A stretch of 6,203 nucleotides of DNA from Candidatus Sumerlaeota bacterium (GTDB taxonomy: Bacteria > Sumerlaeota > Sumerlaeia > MVZB01 > JAJFLK01): assembly GCA_021772735.1 (NCBI GenBank), contig JAJFLK010000448.1, positions 1 to 6,203 of the forward strand. Reading direction: 5' to 3'. Numbering within the stretch: the stretch's first letter is position 1; every line of letters begins with the position of its first letter. A model generated the notes under the pieces. That model was not told the origin of the DNA, did not search any database, and was given only the letters and a program-made list of their open reading frames with translations. Below, one piece after another: positions 1-6,203 of this stretch. A program made the translations under genes and the position numbers.

Positions 1-2
1 TC

Positions 3-830
3 GCTGAACTGCTCGCGGCGGGCGGCAATCAGATTCTGCTGCAAGGCGGTCTGCATCCCGATCTTCCGTTCGAGTGGTACGAGGACTTGCTGCGCTGGAT
101 GCGGACCGAGTATCCGCAGGTTCATTTGCATTGCTTTAGCCCGACTGAGATCTCATTTTTTCGCGATCACTTCGGCCTGACACTCGAAGAGGTCATCACC
201 CGCCTGATGGCGGCGGGGCTTCATTCGATTCCCGGCGGCGGGGCCGAAATTCTTGTCGATAGCGTCCGGCGAAAGATCTCGCCCGACAAGACCAACACCG
301 AAGATTGGCTTGAGGTCATGCGCGTCGCGCACCGGCTCGGGCTGCGCACGAGCGCGACGATGATGTTCGGCATTATCGAAACCCACGCGGACCGAGTCGA
401 GCACATGCGCCGCCTGCGCGAACTTCAGGATGAGACCGGCGGGTTCACGTCTTTCATCTCATGGACTTTCCAGCCCAAGAACACGCCCTATAAAGATCGT
501 TTCTGTGGAGCGTTCGAGTATCTGAAGACGACCGCGATCTCGCGGCTGTATCTTGATAATTTCGATAACCTTCAGGCCTCGTGGGTCACGCAGGGCGACA
601 AGATCGCCCAGGCGTCGCTGATGTTCGGGGTCAACGATCTGGGCTCGCTAATGCTAGAGGAGAACGTCGTGCGCGCAGCCGGCACCCACTTCGAGTATTC
701 CCGCGATCACCTGGCCGCCCTTGCCGGGGAGCTCGGTTTCGAGCTTCGTCAGCGAAATTTTTTCTACGATCCGTTCGAGCCTCCCGCGCAGCCTATCGCC
801 GATCCGCCCGTGCCTCGGCCAGCGTCATAG
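3..830 (+). CDS. mqnC: Cyclic dehypoxanthinyl futalosine synthase MqnC (5' end missing)
   Basis: This is the C-terminal 275 residues of a radical SAM enzyme, open from the window edge in frame 3. MqnC cyclises dehypoxanthine futalosine in the futalosine route to menaquinone, in the cytoplasm. Family signatures visible are NQILLQGGLHPDLP near the start, HLHCFSPTEI, a glycine-rich PGGGAEIL, ATMMFGIIET, SWVTQG, and FGVNDLGSLMLEENVV, ending with the QRNFFYDPF type of tail. The QILLQGG and NDLGSLMLEENVV strings favour MqnC over the related MqnE (aminofutalosine synthase). Full-length proteins are about 360-380 residues, so roughly the first 90-100, with the CxxxCxxC cluster motif, lie outside the window. 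The proline-rich last 15 residues look like a disordered tail. The next gene starts 113 bases downstream on the same strand. Identification is by recalled family motifs, not by a search. Confidence 0.92.
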   Translation, partial: AELLAAGGNQILLQGGLHPDLPFEWYEDLLRWMRTEYPQVHLHCFSPTEISFFRDHFGLTLEEVITRLMAAGLHSIPGGGAEILVDSVRRKISPDKTNTEDWLEVMRVAHRLGLRTSATMMFGIIETHADRVEHMRRLRELQDETGGFTSFISWTFQPKNTPYKDRFCGAFEYLKTTAISRLYLDNFDNLQASWVTQGDKIAQASLMFGVNDLGSLMLEENVVRAAGTHFEYSRDHLAALAGELGFELRQRNFFYDPFEPPAQPIADPPVPRPAS

Positions 831-876
831 ATTGACCTGCGCCGAAGCTGTGCAATGCCAGCTGCCCTGCCCGGCT

Positions 877-889
877 TGCCCTTCGGGCA
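877..889 (+). other. Small hairpin between mqnC and the aldo/keto reductase gene
   Basis: TGCCC-TTC-GGGCA forms a perfect 5-bp stem with a 3-base loop, 47 bases after the mqnC stop. No T-run follows (the next bases are TCTGAGCTTTAAG), so it is not a classical intrinsic terminator. It could slow RNA decay or act as a weak Rho-assisted stop. The rest of the 98-base spacer between the two genes shows no clear promoter. Confidence 0.3.
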
Positions 890-943
890 TCTGAGCTTTA
901 AGATGGGCGCGCCTCATGCAGCGCCCCGGTGAAAGCAACGACG

Positions 944-2143
944 ATGGCTAACATGCTCTACCGACGTTTCGGACGAACCGAATTACAAATGCCGGTCTTC
1001 TCGTGCGGGGGCATGCGGTATCAGAATACCTGGAACGACAAGGGCGAGCCGGAGATACCGGAAGAGAATCAGGCGAACGTCGAGGCGACGATCCGCCGCG
1101 CGATTGAACTCGGCATCAACCACATCGAGACCGCGCGGGGATACGGCAGCTCGGAGCGTCAGTTGGGCCGCATCCTGCCGGGCCTGCCTCGCGATGAGAT
1201 CATCGTCCAGACCAAGGTCGCGCCAACCGAAGATCCCTCCAAGTTCGTCAAGATGTGGGAGAATTCGTTCCGTCTGCTTGGACTGGATCACGTCGACCTG
1301 CTCGGCCTGCACGGGATCAACACCGGCGAAATTCTGGACTGGGCCATACGCCCGGGCGGCTGCCTGGAAGCCGCGCGCGACCTGCGCGATCAGGGTCTCG
1401 TGCGGCACATCGGATTCTCGACCCACGCGCCGACCGACGTCATCATCCGCGCGATCGAGACCGGCGACTTCGATTACGTCAACCTGCACTGGTATTACAT
1501 TTTCCAGAAAAACTGGGCGGCCGTCGAAGCCGCCCGTCGTCAGGATATGGGGGTCTTCATCATCAGCCCGTCGGATAAAGGCGGGCAGCTTTTCAATCCG
1601 CCGGCGAGGCTGGTCGAACTGTGCGAGCCGCTCTCGCCGATGGTGATGAACGATCTGTTTTGCCTAAGGCGTCCCGAGATTCATACCCTATCGATCGGCG
1701 CAGCGCGGCCCACCGATTTCGACGAGCACGTCAAGACGCTCGAACTGCTCGATCGCGCCGATGAGATCCTGCCGCCGATCATCGAGCGTCTCGAACGAGC
1801 GATGGTCGACGCGGTCGGCCGCGATTGGCTCGCGACCTACGAGGACGGCCTGCCGGTGCCGGACAAGACCCCCGGCGGCCTGAACATCCCGGTCATGCTC
1901 TGGCTGCGCAATCTGGTCAAGGCCTACGACATGGTCGAATACGGCAAGGCGCGATACAACCTGCTCGGCAACGGGGACCACTGGTTCCCGGGCAAGAAGG
2001 TCGAGGGCCCCGAGGCCCTGAACGAGCTGGATTTCAGCGAAAGCCTCGCCGGCTCGCCGCACCGCGACCGCATCCCGGCGCTGCTCGCCGAAACGCACGA
2101 CCTGCTCGGCGGCGCCGAGGTCAAGCGGTTGAGCGAAGATTAG
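944..2143 (+). CDS. Aldo/keto reductase, COG1453-like, with cysteine-free C-terminal domain
   Basis: A 399-residue protein with an aldo/keto reductase TIM barrel over about residues 4-275 and a helical C-terminal domain over about 285-399. Barrel motifs include FGRTELQMPVFSCGGMR near the N-terminus, HIETARGYGSSE (61-72), VQTKV around Lys91, LGLHG with His123, GFSTH (157-161), and SPSDKGG (208-214). Tyr67, Lys91 and His123 fit the catalytic tetrad, but the usual Asp is Glu62. COG1453 members normally end in a ferredoxin-like domain with CxxC-type [4Fe-4S] motifs. Here the surrounding scaffold is recognisable (GGLNIPVMLW, AYDMVEYGKARYNLLG, HWFPGKK, RIPALLAETHDLL), yet the last cysteine is residue 240. 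Substrate is unknown; NADPH use is assumed from the family. ATG 944 is chosen because a weak GGTGA lies upstream at 928-932. GTG 929 (404 residues) and ATG 953 are alternatives. The gene converges on the DUF547 gene. Confidence 0.88.
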   Translation: MANMLYRRFGRTELQMPVFSCGGMRYQNTWNDKGEPEIPEENQANVEATIRRAIELGINHIETARGYGSSERQLGRILPGLPRDEIIVQTKVAPTEDPSKFVKMWENSFRLLGLDHVDLLGLHGINTGEILDWAIRPGGCLEAARDLRDQGLVRHIGFSTHAPTDVIIRAIETGDFDYVNLHWYYIFQKNWAAVEAARRQDMGVFIISPSDKGGQLFNPPARLVELCEPLSPMVMNDLFCLRRPEIHTLSIGAARPTDFDEHVKTLELLDRADEILPPIIERLERAMVDAVGRDWLATYEDGLPVPDKTPGGLNIPVMLWLRNLVKAYDMVEYGKARYNLLGNGDHWFPGKKVEGPEALNELDFSESLAGSPHRDRIPALLAETHDLLGGAEVKRLSED

Positions 2144-2186
2144 TTTACGAGGAACGATTTACGTGGATTGACTTAGTTGAGGGCGG

Positions 2187-3107
2187 TCAGTCCTGCTCAG
2201 CTCGCCAGTCGTTCAGTTTCTTAACGAACTTCCCCCACCGGAACTTGGGCGGCCGGCGTTGAAATGCGGCGGCGGTTTCGGCGTCGGCGAAGTGCTCGAT
2301 GAATCCCCAAAGCGTCGCGTAGTCGCGTTCGATGGGGTCGCGGTATCGCTTGAGAAGCGGCGATGCATCGAAGTAAGGCCGGCGCGCGTCGAGGCGGTGA
2401 TACCGCTCGTGGCGGACGAATGCCCGGGTCTGCCGTTCGAGCAAATCTTCCAGCGTGGCTTCGGTATAGGGCGCATGGGCCAGCGGCGCGCAGCCCCGCA
2501 TCGCCCAATTGATGGCGAACAGCGCGCGGATGTCGCGAAACTCATCGCCGAGGATCTTGCCGCGCAATCCGGCGAGCGACCAGCGGCGATCGAGCACGAA
2601 AATATCGCGCGAGCGCAGGGCCGAGCCAAACAGGCGGGTGTTCTCGATGCCTTTGACCGGATAGCGACCGGCGACGCGTCGCACGGCGTGGATGTTGTGC
2701 GTATTGATCAGGAACGCGAGCTGTTTATCGCGCGAGAAAGCCTCGAAATCGGCCCGCGTCACAAGCGATAGCTCGAAGAGCTGGCGTTCGAGAGCGCCCA
2801 TGTGATTGGCGATAAGAAGCTCGTATGAAAAGCCGTCGGGCGTCGCGCAGTGAGCAAGGATGGTCGCCCAGCTCGGGTAGGTCGGGTCGAAATACTCGCG
2901 CTCGCCGGTGTCGAACGATGGCGATGGAAGGGCCTCGGGCGATTGCGCCAGCGCGGTACTACTCGCGCCGCCGTCGAGAACGATCCAAATTCCGACCGCG
3001 GCGAGCATGGCCGCACGGGCCGCACAGGAGGAGCTTGCAGGTTTGCGCCTTGTCCGCGCTGAGCCTCGTGCGGATTCTCTTTGGATTCTACGTGTCATAT
3101 CGATCAT
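2187..3107 (-). CDS. Secreted DUF547-domain protein
   Basis: A 306-residue protein with an arginine-rich N-terminus, a hydrophobic stretch at about 32-44 and a TALA-Q site near residue 54, which together look like a signal peptide, so it is probably exported to the periplasm. The body matches DUF547 (PF04784): QLAFLINTHN (about 129-138) replaces the usual FWINxYN, GIENT follows, FAINWAMRGCAP (197-208) replaces FALxCGAxSCPP, and LLKRYRDPIERDY corresponds to the C-terminal motif. The first cysteine of the FALxC motif is Trp201, while Cys206 is kept. Biochemical function of the family is not established. The frame stays open to 3455, but the extra 116 residues are Arg/Pro-rich, have no motif and overlap the VanZ-like gene, so I start at ATG 3107. 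ATG 3098 and ATG 3008 are alternatives, and none has a strong ribosome site. A CATAAT box (3181-3186) could be a weak own promoter. Confidence 0.78.
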   Translation of the reverse strand: MIDMTRRIQRESARGSARTRRKPASSSCAARAAMLAAVGIWIVLDGGASSTALAQSPEALPSPSFDTGEREYFDPTYPSWATILAHCATPDGFSYELLIANHMGALERQLFELSLVTRADFEAFSRDKQLAFLINTHNIHAVRRVAGRYPVKGIENTRLFGSALRSRDIFVLDRRWSLAGLRGKILGDEFRDIRALFAINWAMRGCAPLAHAPYTEATLEDLLERQTRAFVRHERYHRLDARRPYFDASPLLKRYRDPIERDYATLWGFIEHFADAETAAAFQRRPPKFRWGKFVKKLNDWRAEQD

Positions 3108-3223
3108 CCGCGTGGATAGGAGTTTATCGCGTCCCGTTGCGCCCGTGCCCGGCGCCCCGCGCCCCAAGCTTCGGGATCGGATTATGCACACGGCCGGCCG
3201 AATCTGCACGCGCGATTCGGGAG

Positions 3224-3781
3224 TCAGCTCTTCGCGCGGGGCCGTCCGGGCTTGTTCGAGGGATGATCTTTGAAATCGGGCCGGAGCAATCCGGGGTAGA
3301 GCCGCGTGCGGCGCCCGAAGTGCATCATCAATCGGTGCCACGCGAAAAGGCCGAGCGCCGCGCCGACGCCATCGGCGAGCACATCGGCAAGTTCGAACGC
3401 GCGATACGGCGTCATCATCTGCGTCACTTCGATCACGAGGCCGAATACGATGCACAGGCCGAAGACAAGCAGGTGAAGATCGAGAGGCGGCAATTTATCG
3501 CGTTGCGCGCCGCGCACGATAAGGGCCGAGAGCACCGCGTAGAGCACGGCATGAACGATCTTGTCGAGGCCGGGGATGTTGAGGAGGCCGCCGACTTCGG
3601 GCTCGGGCACGCGGACGATGCAGACGACGTAAATCATCACCGCCCAGACCGACGGCGGGTAGACGTAATACGCGGTTGAATTGCGGAGGCCCCAGCGGTG
3701 AATCCGCGAAATCAGCGAGGACGCGGCGGGCCCGCGTCTTTCGTCGCCGCCGGGCGGCTGCGGGAGTTGGGTCGACGTCAT
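3224..3781 (-). CDS. VanZ-like membrane protein
   Basis: A 185-residue protein with four predicted membrane segments at about 38-56, 70-90, 101-122 and 130-152 and a basic C-terminal tail. The VanZ-like family (PF04892) pattern is clear: DKIVHAVLY (73-81) in the second segment, then GLVIEVTQMMTPYRAFELADVLA with Glu118, Gln121, Arg127 and Asp133, then DGVGAALG, where the family often has N in place of D. VanZ was named for a teicoplanin-resistance accessory protein, but most family members are of unknown function, so resistance should not be inferred. ATG 3781 is taken as the start. A GTG at 3823 would add 14 residues and leave only 18 bases to the recA stop. Neither has a good ribosome site. 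Position just behind recA suggests readthrough transcription, and the DUF547 gene follows after about 116 bases. Confidence 0.82.
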   Translation of the reverse strand: MTSTQLPQPPGGDERRGPAASSLISRIHRWGLRNSTAYYVYPPSVWAVMIYVVCIVRVPEPEVGGLLNIPGLDKIVHAVLYAVLSALIVRGAQRDKLPPLDLHLLVFGLCIVFGLVIEVTQMMTPYRAFELADVLADGVGAALGLFAWHRLMMHFGRRTRLYPGLLRPDFKDHPSNKPGRPRAKS

Positions 3782-3841
3782 GAGAGTAAGCGCCGAACGC
3801 GCCGCATTCGCCTCATATGCCACACGAGCGCTCAGTCATGT

Positions 3842-4948
<1,107 letters not shown>

Positions 4949-4955
4949 GGTTCCG

Positions 4956-4960
4956 CTCCT
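4956..4960 (-). promoter_or_regulatory. recA ribosome binding site fixing a TTG start
   Basis: On the minus strand AGGAG is followed by 7 bases (CGGAACC) and then TTG, the first codon of the conserved RecA N-terminus. This is an ideal spacing. The ATG at 4964-4962 lies upstream of and partly against this site and opens a different frame, so it cannot start recA. Confidence 0.8.
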
Positions 4961-4997
4961 TCATTTCCAGTGTTTCTGCATCTGGTTCGGTTTTTGG

Positions 4998-5026
4998 ACT
5001 ATCCCTGTTCGCACGATCTCGACCAA
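4998..5026 (-). promoter_or_regulatory. recA: Putative sigma-70-type recA promoter
   Basis: On the minus strand TTGGTC (5026-5021) and GATAGT (5003-4998) are separated by exactly 17 bases, matching 3 of 6 and 4 of 6 consensus positions. Transcription would begin near 4990, giving a leader of about 40 bases. Two direct copies of CGAAC on the minus strand (GTTCG at 4985-4989 and 5007-5011 on plus), 22 bases apart, flank the -10 and could be an operator. No canonical LexA box of the E. coli (CTGT-N8-ACAG) or Gram-positive (CGAAC-N4-GTTCG) type is present. Confidence 0.35.
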
Positions 5027-5029
5027 CCC

Positions 5030-5052
5030 GCCCCTCGGGGGCAGGGGCTGCC
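5030..5052 (-). other. Two overlapping GC hairpins between zapA and recA
   Basis: GCCCC-TCG-GGGGC (5030-5042) and GGCAG-GGG-CTGCC (5040-5052) each form a perfect 5-bp stem with a 3-base loop. They share bases 5040-5042, so they exclude each other in one transcript. They sit just after the zapA stop and just before the putative recA promoter. No T-run follows on the minus strand, so an intrinsic terminator is doubtful, but a partial stop or RNA-end protector is possible. Confidence 0.3.
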
Positions 5053-5066
5053 GCGCGCGCCGGCGG

Positions 5067-5366
5067 TCAGGCGTTGGAGGTTACATCCTCGATGCGACGG
5101 ATCAGCCGTTCGATCTGTTCGCGGCTGATGCTGGCCCCGGGTTGGGCGGCTTCGCGCGCCTCGATCAGGTCGCACGCGATCTGGAAGGCCGTCATGGCCC
5201 AGGCCTGGGGGCCGCCGGTGACGCCGTCGTCGCAGATCTCGCCGAATGTGGATTCGGTGAACGCCGCTGCCCGGTCGTAAAACTCGCGTTCCTCGGGCGG
5301 GATGCGCACCCGGAAGGTCTGAGTGCCGATCGTGATCTTGTGCGAGACGTAACTTTCGTCGGTCAT
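5067..5366 (-). CDS. zapA: Cell division protein ZapA
   Basis: A 99-residue protein matching the ZapA family (PF05164) in length and order: an N-terminal beta-rich part with KITIGTQTFRVRIPPEEREF (residues 10-29), then helices with an AMTAFQIACDLIEAREA segment and a charged C-terminal helix (SREQIERLIRRIED). ZapA binds FtsZ and cross-links protofilaments in the Z-ring, and usually works with the coiled-coil partner ZapB. The ATG start at 5366 has an AAGGA ribosome site about 7 bases upstream on the minus strand. The ZapB-like gene ends 64 bases upstream and recA begins 118 bases downstream. The family is short and poorly conserved, but the combination of motif, size and neighbour makes the call fairly secure. 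Confidence 0.82.
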   Translation of the reverse strand: MTDESYVSHKITIGTQTFRVRIPPEEREFYDRAAAFTESTFGEICDDGVTGGPQAWAMTAFQIACDLIEAREAAQPGASISREQIERLIRRIEDVTSNA

Positions 5367-5430
5367 GGTTTCGTCCTTCTATCCCGGGCTGGCGTGGCCC
5401 ATGCGGCCGCCCGGCAAACCGTCGGCGAAA

Positions 5431-5868
5431 TCACTCAGGGCCGGCTTCCGCGCCCTCGGTGGCGTGAATCTCATGCTCGATGGAGTCGATCTTCTCCAGG
5501 ATGCCCTGGAGGCGGTCGCGCATGACATCTTCCTTACCCGCGACGCCGCTCAGTTCGCCCTGGACGCGCTCCATCTCCCCGCGCAGCTGTGAGCTCTCGC
5601 CCTTGAGGCGCTCGAGCTCGGCGGCGCCGGCTTCGAGCTCGGCGCTCGTGCGCTGGGTGTCTTCGCGCAGGTTTTCGTTCTGCCCCTTGAGCAGCTCAAT
5701 CTCGGTGCGCAAGTCTTCGTTTTCGCGTTCGAGTTCACGCGCCCCGCCGACCTGATCGATCAGTTCTCCGACGCGACCGCGCAGCTCTTCATTCTCAAGC
5801 GCCGTGCGTTTGAGCAGACCGATGAGCCCTTCGACGCCGTGCTCGAGGCGGACAAGTCTGTCTTCCAT
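5431..5868 (-). CDS. ZapB-like coiled-coil cell division protein
   Basis: A 145-residue protein that is almost entirely heptad-patterned, with continuous coiled coil from about residue 1 to 130: MEDRLVRLEHGVEGLIGLL, then repeated E/L/R/N-rich heptads such as ENEELRGRVGELI and ERENEDLRTEIELL, ending in a short acidic tail. It has no signal peptide, membrane segment or cysteine. Size is larger than E. coli ZapB (about 80 residues). The position just upstream of zapA supports a division role, by analogy with zapB-zapA pairs in other deltaproteobacteria-like genomes. ATG 5868 is chosen because a GGTGGG ribosome-like site precedes it and the coiled coil begins there. The frame stays open to 6123, but the additional N-terminal 85 residues look like random GC-rich translation. 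Any coiled-coil protein would look similar, so the specific name is tentative. Confidence 0.72.
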   Translation of the reverse strand: MEDRLVRLEHGVEGLIGLLKRTALENEELRGRVGELIDQVGGARELERENEDLRTEIELLKGQNENLREDTQRTSAELEAGAAELERLKGESSQLRGEMERVQGELSGVAGKEDVMRDRLQGILEKIDSIEHEIHATEGAEAGPE

Positions 5869-5965
5869 GGTTCCCACCCGATTATCCCCTCGCCAATATC
5901 TTTTTCTCCGGAGCCCCGTTGCGTCCAATTGCTCAAGGCGCGCGGGAACCATCCTGTGTGTGTCA

Positions 5966-6018
5966 GTTGTAACGCGAGGCTGGGGGGCAATGCAAGGACG
6001 AAATTTTCGTTTTTTTTT
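5966..6018 (-). promoter_or_regulatory. Possible zapB-zapA promoter with upstream A-tract
   Basis: On the minus strand a run of nine A (6018-6010), then a perfect ACGAAA-T-TTTCGT palindrome (positions 5998-6010), then TTGCAT (5995-5990) and, 18 bases further, TACAAC (5971-5966). The A/T-rich block lies directly upstream of the -35 candidate, as in UP elements that contact the RNA polymerase alpha subunit. The -35 and -10 match consensus at only 3 and 4 of 6 positions. A leader of about 90 bases would precede the ZapB-like start. The nine-T run could instead be a rho-independent terminator on the plus strand, but no plus-strand gene ends nearby. Confidence 0.25.
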
Positions 6019-6115
6019 CGCAGGGGCATTTGGCCTTGGTCTCGCCCCGGAAATATCTTCATCAGCCACGGGGATCAAGGGGGTCAAGGGGAAGAGAAGA
6101 AGAGGGATGAACCAC

Positions 6116-6203
6116 GGCGGCACGGGGAGCGCAGGGGAGAGGAGGGCTTTGCGGCTTTGCGTGAATCCGTCTGTCCCGTCTGTCCGGCGTTCCCCGTGCC
6201 GCC
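6116..6203. repeat. Long GC-rich inverted repeat at window edge, probably a dispersed intergenic element
   Basis: GGCGGCACGGGGA (6116-6128) is the exact reverse complement of TCCCCGTGCCGCC (6191-6203), and the next four positions inward (6129-6132 against 6187-6190) also pair, with one G-T, giving a 17-bp stem and a 54-base interior. The interior contains tandem repeats: GCTTTGCG twice at 6146-6161 and CCGTCTGTC, 9-base period, from 6167. Further up, 6067-6090 is also G-rich with an irregular GGGG/TCAAGG pattern. No ORF with coding character is visible. From memory, similar CACGG-rich palindromes recur between genes in many environmental bacterial genomes, but this is not a named family I can confirm. 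The right arm reaches the last base, so the repeat may continue. Confidence 0.6.

Noticed and set aside
983..1489. Minus-strand open frame of 168 residues opposite the aldo/keto reductase
   Set aside because: Mirrors codon bias of the sense gene; no recognised domain.
2144..2186. Bidirectional terminator between the converging aldo/keto reductase and DUF547 genes
   Set aside because: No stable stem with a T-run in either direction in these 43 bases.
3108..3455. N-terminal extension of the DUF547 reading frame to 422 residues
   Set aside because: The added 116 residues are Arg/Pro-rich without motif, put the signal peptide in the middle of the protein and overlap the well-supported VanZ-like gene.
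2825..3679. Plus-strand open frame of 284 residues across the DUF547/VanZ-like region
   Set aside because: Antisense to two recognised genes; composition is typical of GC-rich shadow translation and no family motif is visible.
3224..3781. Glycopeptide-resistance gene vanZ
   Set aside because: Only the broad VanZ-like fold is shared; no vanA/B/X/H or regulator nearby, so resistance cannot be claimed.
4965..5030. Canonical LexA box upstream of recA
   Set aside because: Neither CTGT-N8-ACAG, CGAAC-N4-GTTCG nor GTTC-N7-GTTC is present; only widely spaced CGAAC direct repeats are seen.
4949..5066. A 6S RNA gene downstream of zapA
   Set aside because: 6S RNA often follows zapA, but the gap is only 118 bases, too short for a typical 180-base 6S RNA, and lacks its long bulged helix.
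5869..6123. N-terminal extension of the ZapB-like protein to 230 residues
   Set aside because: The extension lacks heptad character and runs through the A-tract and promoter-like DNA; the coiled coil and a ribosome-like site both support ATG 5868.
6116..6203. CRISPR array
   Set aside because: Only short tandem repeats of 8-9 bases with no spacers and no cas genes; structure is that of a single inverted repeat.

Overview
The window is about 6.2 kb of GC-rich bacterial chromosome (very roughly 60-65% GC by eye) carrying housekeeping and lipid-quinone genes. A futalosine-pathway menaquinone gene (mqnC), a divergent ZapA with a ZapB-like coiled-coil partner, and a recA with a TTG start suggest an environmental Gram-negative bacterium of the deltaproteobacteria-like assemblage (Desulfobacterota, Myxococcota, Binatota or similar). 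That placement is an inference from gene content only, and I cannot fix the phylum.

Layout: two genes read rightward and five leftward, meeting tail to tail near 2144-2186. Rightward: the C-terminal three quarters of mqnC, cut by the left edge, then a COG1453-like aldo/keto reductase whose C-terminal ferredoxin-like domain appears to have lost all its cluster cysteines. Leftward, from the right end: a ZapB-like coiled-coil protein, zapA, recA, a VanZ-like membrane protein, and a secreted DUF547 protein. The leftward genes have gaps of about 64, 118, 60 and 116 bases, so they may be partly co-transcribed. A plausible promoter directly in front of recA suggests it also has its own transcription.

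Functionally, ZapB-ZapA are division (Z-ring) factors placed directly upstream of recA, the recombinase and SOS co-protease. VanZ-like and DUF547 proteins are envelope proteins of unknown role. The rightmost 335 bases have no convincing gene. They hold a possible zapB promoter with an A-tract, and, at the very edge, a long GC-rich inverted repeat with internal short tandem repeats that looks like a dispersed intergenic repeat element cut by the window.

I found no CRISPR array, tRNA, rRNA, transposase, toxin-antitoxin pair or obvious defence system. The most interesting points are the cysteine-free aldo/keto reductase, the edge repeat, and the recA start and promoter region.
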